Shown piece after piece: positions 58,293 through 64,000 of a stretch of DNA of 64,000 bases. The number at the start of each line of letters is the position of its first letter. Within the stretch, counting starts at the first letter, position 1. The DNA lies in assembly GCA_029204225.1 (NCBI GenBank), contig CM055111.1, positions 43,716,815 to 43,780,814 on the forward strand, in the 5' to 3' direction. Source of the stretch: Diphasiastrum complanatum. Its lineage: Eukaryota > Streptophyta > Lycopodiopsida > Lycopodiales > Lycopodiaceae. Made by a program: the position numbers and the translations under genes. The notes below the pieces were generated by a model, which did not search any database, had not been told where the DNA came from, and saw only the letters and a program-made list of their open reading frames with translations.

Positions 58293-59430
58293 GGTGCTCT
58301 AGCAAAAAATCAATACTTAGGTGATGGATGGTGGATGAGTGATAATCTATTCTTGCTTATCTATGGCTCCCTACCAGGTTATATCCAAGGCAATCCCTAT
58401 TGAATATAACTAAGGCTTCTCCCAACTAGACGAGATAGGAATAGGTGACCAAGATGTTGATGGTAATTGTGAATATGTACAGGCCTAAGTATAAAGATAT
58501 CTCATTATTTCACTTTTGGCGATGACAGATCTCAATTTCACACTTGGATTGATGATGCTAAGTTTTCAGGTTTTGATCTTTCGAGAGATATTAGGGTATG
58601 ACTCTGCTAGTTCTAGCTCTGGAGAATTTGCACACAAGTGAAGAGGTTCGCACAAAGGCCAAGCTTGCCAAAACGAGTACCGTGCGAGTACTATTTGAAG
58701 AAAGATCAAGAATTTGTATCGTTAGATAATTTGGAGGAGGTTGCTATGTTTCTCTCATCTTCTCTGGACTTTCTTGATGTTTCTGGAACCTTTGGTCCTT
58801 AGGCCAAAGGACCTCGAACCTATTCGCATAGGCCATGTTTGATAATTTTATGGGGCCTTTTTCGAATTCTTGGTCAAGAGATATAAGTAGAGTATTTGCA
58901 AGGAATCGTTTAGAGATATTTTGCCTCTGTGCGAATACTTACCATGATGAAATAATCAAAACATATTCATCATGATAGGATTGTCGGTGATGGAAGATGG
59001 ATATGTACAATTCTAGGTGCAACGTGTATCTGCAAGAGCTTGGAGTTTCCTTACTGGAACCATATGATGTTGATCTTAGAGGATTTTACTAAGTTTCAAG
59101 TGCTTGAAATTATGGGTCTTCGTTGTGATCACAAATGAACCTCTTTGAATAGAATTCGCATGCATGCCTGGGACTCGTACAAGTCCAGATCTTGCCAAAA
59201 AATAGGCTATGCGAGTACTAGATAGTTCTATTTTAGGAGAGATCAGAGATTTTGCACTTGAAAGTATTTCTACAAGTTTGTTCTGGGTTTTCTTACCTTA
59301 TTTGGGAGTTCTTTTTTTTTTTAAATTACTCACCTCCTCTAGGATTCTTGTAGCTGACAAAAGTCGTTGCGAAAATCACGGAATGACTCGTACAGTTGTG
59401 TGAGTTATTTTGGTCCTAGTCAACTCAAAT
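58293..59430. other. Noncoding, likely leader or LTR debris
   Basis: Two loosely similar segments (CTTGCCAAAA...GCGAGTACTA near 58665 and 59186) suggest an old duplication. No gene. Confidence 0.4.
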
Positions 59431-59960
59431 GGACCACAGAGCAAGAAAATTACTAGGGACTCGTACAAAAAATGAACTCATGAACAAGAAATGGCTTGCG
59501 CAACTCAAAAAATGACTCGTACAACACAGAAATGACTCGTACAACTCCAAAAATGACTTGTACAACACAGAAAAAAAAAAAAAAAATGACTCGCGCAACT
59601 TCAAAAATGACTTGTACAACACAGAAATGACTCGTACAACTCCAAAAATGACTCATACAACACAAGAAATGGCTCGTGCAACTCAAAAATGACTCATACA
59701 ACACAGAAATGACTCACACAACTCCAAAAATGATTCGTACAGCACCAAAAATGACTCGTACAACACAGAAATGACTCGCGCAACTTAAAAAATGACTCAT
59801 ACAACACAGAAATGACTCGTACAACTCCAAAAATGACTCGTACAACACAGATTCGACTCGAACAACAGAATGGTAGTAGTAATGATGCAAAATTGACAAA
59901 AATGACTTGCACAGGCTTGGAAATGACTCGCACAACAACTCTCAAGAAGACTCGCACAAC
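59431..59960. repeat. Minisatellite of 20-21-bp TGACTC units
   Basis: About 20 contiguous units with consensus ATGACTCGTACAACACAGAA or ATGACTCGTACAACTCCAAA, the two forms alternating for much of the array, so the true period is about 41 bp. Variants include TGACTCA and TGACTTG; poly-A interrupts near 59569-59586. Stray units occur at 59382 and up to about 60020. Long frames on the minus strand are by-products. Confidence 0.9.
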
Positions 59961-60574
59961 AAACCTCGCTCACAAATCGAAAGAAGACAAAAACCCTTGA
60001 AATGACTCACACACCTGAAACCGTGGAGCTCTGAAAAACGTGTGGAAACCTCTGAAAACTTCAAAGCTCATGCATGCAACTAGATGGCCCAATTCTTGCT
60101 ATGGAGCTGCCGAAGCTACAAGCATTGGAGGATTAGTAAGCGAATTTGTGGGTAGAGTTGCGCTAAAAGTTTGGGGACTGGCAGACTGAAACTTATAATA
60201 AAGCATATTAAGCAAGTTTGCACGTTTCCTTGGCTTTAAATCTATGGACACAAAAGAAGCTTAAGAGTCATAGAATGACCAGCGCACAAGCAAAGCAAGC
60301 ACATTTGAGTTGAAGCTAACAATTGAGATGAATTGAATAACAAGGAAAGGAATCCTCTAACGATATAAAACCCAAATCAGAACTGAACCAGAAAAGCTTC
60401 AACTACACACAACTCTATGACAGCCAGCCATAACTTCCACTTTGATAAGACAAACTCAGATTACAAAAGATCAAGTTCTTTGAGAACCCACAACCTGCTG
60501 CATTAGCCAAAAATCTAGACTAACAAAATCAACAATAGTGGTCCAAATCCAAACAAGAAAGAGGAGGAAGAATA
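59961..60574. other. No gene seen
   Basis: Unique-looking noncoding DNA between the minisatellite and the CACTA end, with two further stray TGACTC units at its start. Confidence 0.4.
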
Positions 60575-60576
60575 TG

Positions 60577-60610
<34 letters not shown>
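60575..60610. repeat. (TA)n(CA)n microsatellite
   Basis: TATATATA followed by CACACACA, immediately before the CACTA end. Confidence 0.85.
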
Positions 60611-60613
<3 letters not shown>

Positions 60614-61100
60614 TACAAGAATTGCAACGATTTCCGACGGGATTTTCGACATGAAATCATGTTTTATTTTTTTTTTGAATTGATGCGGGCGTCGAAAAAT
60701 GCGTCGCTATAAGGTTGTAGGAATCCGTCACATTTAAAATCTGTCGAAATTCGACGCCAAGCCCAAAACTGGCAACCGGCCGATAAAAACGAACGGAGAA
60801 CATGTCACGTGGACGTCGGATTCCGACGGCCTGGCCACGTGGACGTCGGATTCCGACATCCACGTGGAAAAAAAATGAAAAAAAAAAATTCTCTTTTTTT
60901 TTCTTGCAAATTTGACGTCCACGTGGCGGGGCCGTCGTAATCCGATGTCCACGTGGAAAAAAAAACACGAAATTTTTTTTTTCTGCCACGTGGACGTCAC
61001 TTTTTTTTTCCTGCCACGTGGACGTCGGATTCCGACATCCACATAGCTGGACCGTTGGAATCTGATGTCCACGTGGCAAAAAGAAAACCGTGGCAAAAAT
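60611..61100 (+). mobile_element. CACTA (En/Spm) transposon terminus with subterminal repeats
   Basis: CACTACAAGAATTGC at 60611 is a canonical CACTA inverted-terminal sequence, and ACGATTTCCGACGGG follows as in many plant elements. Subterminal repeats containing CCACGTGGACGTC(GGATTCCGAC) in both orientations occur at about 60805, 60834, 60913, 60945, 60985, 61013 and 61065. They are the usual transposase-binding region. The opposite end (TTCTTGTAGTG) is not found to the right, so the element either continues past the window or is truncated. Confidence 0.8.
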
Positions 61101-61195
61101 TAAACATACTCCAATCGACAGGAATTCGAAGTGCATACGAAAAATAAATGATTACGAAAATGACATAGATTAAATAACTGAGCGGGCGGTCGATG

Positions 61196-61197
<2 letters not shown>

Positions 61198-61242
<45 letters not shown>
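61198..61242. repeat. (GT)n microsatellite
   Basis: About 44 bp of GT next to the CACTA subterminal region. Confidence 0.95.
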
Positions 61243-61244
<2 letters not shown>

Positions 61245-61326
61245 CCAACAATTTGGGTTACGCTAGACTTTGCATAACCACTTCTAGTTTGTGCATAACC
61301 ATTCAAGTCCTGGGTTGCTTATGCAG

Positions 61327-61542
61327 GTTCACCTCGACATTGCCCACTGGCAGAAACAAACGCCTGAAAAAATCCAATCCGTTCAGCAAGATTGGACCAA
61401 TATTTGTGAAGGTCGAAAGCTAGTCCATTTCTTTGGCACCCATAATCCATTATCATCTTTCTTGTTGAATAGAAGCACAAAGTCAATTGAGAAGCACGGC
61501 TTCCTTGATGGCTCCATTCGTAATGTGCAGGCAGAAATCTAA
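61327..61542 (+). CDS. Exon-like block of unknown protein
   Basis: GGGTTGCTTATGCAG ends at 61326 as a plausible acceptor; the frame then reads VHLDIAHWQKQTPEKIQSVQ, continues with a KLVHFFGTHNPLSSFLLNRS segment and stops at 61542 after NVQAEI. Seventy-one codons with balanced use. I do not recognise it. Its position 230 bp inside the CACTA end could make it a transposon exon or captured gene piece. Confidence 0.35.
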   Translation, partial: VHLDIAHWQKQTPEKIQSVQQDWTNICEGRKLVHFFGTHNPLSSFLLNRSTKSIEKHGFLDGSIRNVQAEI

Positions 61543-62091
61543 AACAATGAACTATGAATCTGAAAATATGCATAGACAAAAAGCCATGAATATGAAAATA
61601 TGTGTTGGTAAAAATTTAAAACACTGATCTATTTGGCGCTACAAATTAGCTCAAGTTAACCCTGTTAACCATGATTTGACAATGCATATACATTAATGGT
61701 ACATCAATTTTCTCATTTCAACCATCTGTCATATTCATTTTCAGTATTTTTGGGTCTCTTCGGGCAGTGATGAGCTGGAAGGCCAGGCCTCAACAACCAA
61801 TAGCATTTCCACAAGTTGTCTGACGAAACAACAATATATTTAGAAAGTTATTATTTTATTTATATTTGGAAAATTCTATGTTACATAGAACACCAATTTC
61901 AGGTTTCAATTGGTCCACAAGGCAACGAAAATAAGAAAAATAAAATAAAAAAGCATCTTTTTCAAAGGCCCTCTTCGGGCTCTAAGTTTCTCTAGTGAGA
62001 TGTAAACACTCGTAAATCCAATTCTAGATTTACATTCTTCCTCAACAATGGTCCAATTTCCTAGAACAGTTGCAAGCAATCTTCGATAGGT
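61543..62091. other. No gene seen
   Basis: AT-rich, with CCCTCTTCGGGCTCTAAG near 61970. Possibly copia RNase H debris before 62092. Confidence 0.4.
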
Positions 62092-62430
62092 ATATCTTCT
62101 ACAAAATCAGAGTATATCGTACAGTATTTGGTTGAGGAACTTATTTTCAGATATCGGTCTGAATCAATATGCTCCGACATTACTATTTTGTATAATCAAA
62201 GAGCCATTGCCTTATCGACCAACCCTAGATTTCATTCTAGGAGTAGGCACATTGAACTCAAGTATGACTATGTCAGAAGCAAAGTTCTCGACAAAGAGGT
62301 CAGATTGCAATGCTGTCGAACACAAGATATGACAATAGATATTTTAACCAAAGCATTAAGCTTGGATGCACACAGAAAGTTTTGTGCAGAACTAAGCCTA
62401 AAGGTCAAGGCATTCATGGATTCAGATTAA
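62092..62430 (+). pseudogene. Copia RNase H, C-terminal end
   Basis: SSTKSEYIVQYLVEELIFRY starts the region; the frame then has YNQRAIALSTNPRFHSRSRH, with the His/Glu-Leu-Lys segment, and ends TIDILTKALSLDAHRKF, the copia DIxTKxL signature, with the stop at 62430 directly before the polypurine tract. About 110 codons, uninterrupted. Confidence 0.9.
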
Positions 62431-62982
62431 GGGGGAGTGGTGGATTATTCTCCTACTAATCGACTAATCGACATTTTAATCTTTGTCCAACTTTTATCCA
62501 GACTTGCAGATTTCTTTGTGTTTTTACACAATCTGGATAGATACTCGCAATAATTCATCAGCAAGTAGTTTATGAGAAGTCCTAACTGGATGGATGCCAG
62601 CTCACTATGGCTCACTGGCCATTATGATCCACGACGGGTAATTAATTGTCCTACTATTGGATGTTGTCGCATTTGCTTAGTATAAATAAGCTATTCATAT
62701 TTCTACATTTCAGTTGTAATGTGATCAAGAGATCAGCAAGTATTGAATAGATAGCTCTCTCTCTCAAGCCTACGAGCTTGGACACTCTTGATCATTCTAG
62801 CTCACTTCTTTAGAGTCAATTAGAAATTGCTAATGCGCTTACTGCTTATCAGTTGTTGTGTTTAATTTAGACTTTTATTTTTAGCCGCTCAGAGATAGCT
62901 TAGAGTACGCAGCTTTGGTCCACAACTTGTTGTACTCATTTACATCTGTTTTGTTTTCATACTGAATCAATACTATCTTCGA
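62431..62982 (+). mobile_element. Copia polypurine tract and 3' LTR
   Basis: GGGGGAGTGG precedes TGGTGGATTATTC (62438). A TATA box TATAAATA is at 62681-62688, followed by CTATTCATATTTC and a CT-rich leader. The right edge near CTTCGACA at 62982 is inferred because sense copia pol begins about there. In plants this LTR would supply promoter and terminator. Confidence 0.7.
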
Positions 62983-62984
62983 CA

Positions 62985-64000
62985 AGACCACAAAGAGCGC
63001 CAACAAGATATGTGCCAGGCAGCTCCGGTTCTACATCAGAGGAGTTCTGTGGATTCAGTGGCGAACCACAGACTTTCGAGGAAGTGATTGAAAGTCCTAA
63101 AAAGGACAGATGGATCCAAGCCATGAACGAAGAGATGGAGTCCATGAGGAAGAACTAGGTATGGACGTTGGAGGCATTACCACATAAGCGCAAGACTGTT
63201 AAATGCAAATGGGTCTTCAAGCTCGAATACGGACCAAATGGAAACATCATGAAATACAAGGCAAGACTGGTAGCAAAGGGATTTTATCAGACATATTGTA
63301 TTGACTACTCTGATACCTTCTCTCCTATCGTCAAACATTTGTCCCTACGTTTGTTATTTGCATATGTAGTAGCTTATGACCTTAGGATCCACATTTTGGA
63401 CGAGAAGATGGCCTTATTGCATGGTGAACTAGATGAAGAGGTCTATATGGATCAACCCCCAGGATATGTCTCAAATTCACTTCCTGAGTATGCATGCAGA
63501 ATGCATAGAAGCATCTACGGTCTGAAACAATCAGTCCGACAATGGTACAAGAAGAAAGATCAAGCCTTGAAATCATTAGGATTCAAGCCTCTGTTGGTTG
63601 ATTCCAATGTATATGTCAGAGTCACAGATGGGCAGATCATCATTGTGGCCATATATGTGGATGACACTCTGATACTTTGCAAGAGTGAGCAGCTAATCGC
63701 TGAAGTGAAGACATACATCTCGAAAATTTTGAGATCGTGGATCTGGGAGAAGCCAGGTGTTACCTAGGCTTACAAATTGAAAGGGACTACGAGGGAGGTA
63801 AGCTACACCTTCACTAGTCCAAAAACACCCAGAAGATCCTACATGACTTTGGGATGTTGAACTGCAAAGGAGCGAATACTCCACTGCTCGCAAGGACGGT
63901 GCTGACAAAAGATGGCTGTCCGAAGACTGACGAAGAGAGAAAACAGATGCAGCTCACACCTTATTTGAAGCTGATAGGATCACTGATGTACTTTGCGGAC
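62985..64000 (+). pseudogene. Copia reverse transcriptase (partial, runs off the window)
   Basis: After a lead (FCGFSGEPQTFEEVIESPKK), RT starts with KCKWVFKLEYGPNGNIMKYK and ARLVAKGFYQTYCIDYSDTF. LFAYVVAYDLRIHILDEKMA follows (the usual QMDVKTAF is altered to HILDEKMA), then VYMDQPPGYV, RSIYGLKQSVRQWYKK and the catalytic AIYVDDTLIL. A one-base shift after 63760 and stops follow; ECHFCL-type RNase H approach (LIGSLMYFAD) ends at the window edge. It is the longest near-continuous copia frame here (199 codons). Confidence 0.9.

Noticed and set aside
59453-59957. Long Cys/Ser/His/Phe-rich minus-strand frames
   Set aside because: By-products of the 20-21-bp minisatellite; open in several frames at once.
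59431-59960. CRISPR array
   Set aside because: Units are contiguous without unique spacers, and the genome is clearly eukaryotic.
60657-61136. 159- and 120-codon minus-strand frames in the CACTA end
   Set aside because: They translate the subterminal repeats (repeated HVDVGIR-like residues) and have no protein logic.

Overview
The window looks like nuclear DNA of a land plant with a large, repeat-rich genome. The evidence is wall-to-wall LTR retrotransposon debris (Ty3/gypsy and Ty1/copia) with plant-type primer-binding sites complementary to initiator tRNA-Met, a CACTA (En/Spm) transposon end, long GA/CT, AT and GT microsatellites, an overall AT-rich composition, and only scattered exon-like pieces. 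A Penelope-like reverse transcriptase relic and decayed kinase-like and methylase-like genes hint at a fern, lycophyte or other non-angiosperm, but that is a weak inference. I see no intact host gene, no rRNA, no tRNA and no organellar block. Every coding region carries stops or frameshifts.

Layout. 1-2170: minus-strand copia leader and LTR. 2171-5062: 3' half of a gypsy element with its LTR. 5063-9690: copia-gypsy-copia mosaic. 11815-12638: copia RT relic. 12850-20080: 3' part of a second gypsy element that lacks RT, ending in its LTR. 20081-20582: copia gag (minus). 21230-23560: chromodomain gypsy element (chromovirus). 24507-25850: minus-strand LTRs and a tandem array of primer-binding-site complements. 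25905-27700: Penelope-like RT relic. 27889-32690: microsatellites, a 199-bp tandem duplication and noncoding DNA. 32700-33955: copia gag/pol relic. 34492-34839: lone exon-like block. 36865-38996: palindrome-rich repeats and very AT-rich DNA. 39226-46488: most complete gypsy element, with RT but an integrase-core deletion. 46489-46650: copia relic (minus). 47986-52193: CCACGCGTGG repeats, an unknown gene, a kinase-like pseudogene, a dimeric tandem array and a methylase-like pseudogene. 52599-56612: minus-strand copia element interrupted by a small nested LTR element. 57993-58292: gypsy gag (minus). 59431-59960: dense minisatellite. 60611-61100: CACTA end. 62092-64000: copia RNase H, LTR and RT.

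The most interesting system is the gypsy family seen four times (2171-5062, 5615-9207, 12850-20080, 39226-46488). Downstream of integrase, each of the three copies that retain pol has a roughly 0.7-0.8 kb spacer with its own TATA-like box. In two of these spacers there are also repeated AACCTTCG motifs. A 2-3 kb extra sense ORF follows: N-terminal domain, acidic linker, long coiled coil and C-terminal domain. In three copies it runs up to the polypurine tract. Two related LTRs (4327-5062, 19257-20080) carry five hairpins whose stems covary around a conserved GTTGGGTAAGCCT-like loop, plus a 74-bp block that is almost unchanged although the rest of the LTR has diverged. The copies have complementary deletions (one lacks RT, another the integrase core) and their stops mostly look like C-to-T decay of methylated DNA.
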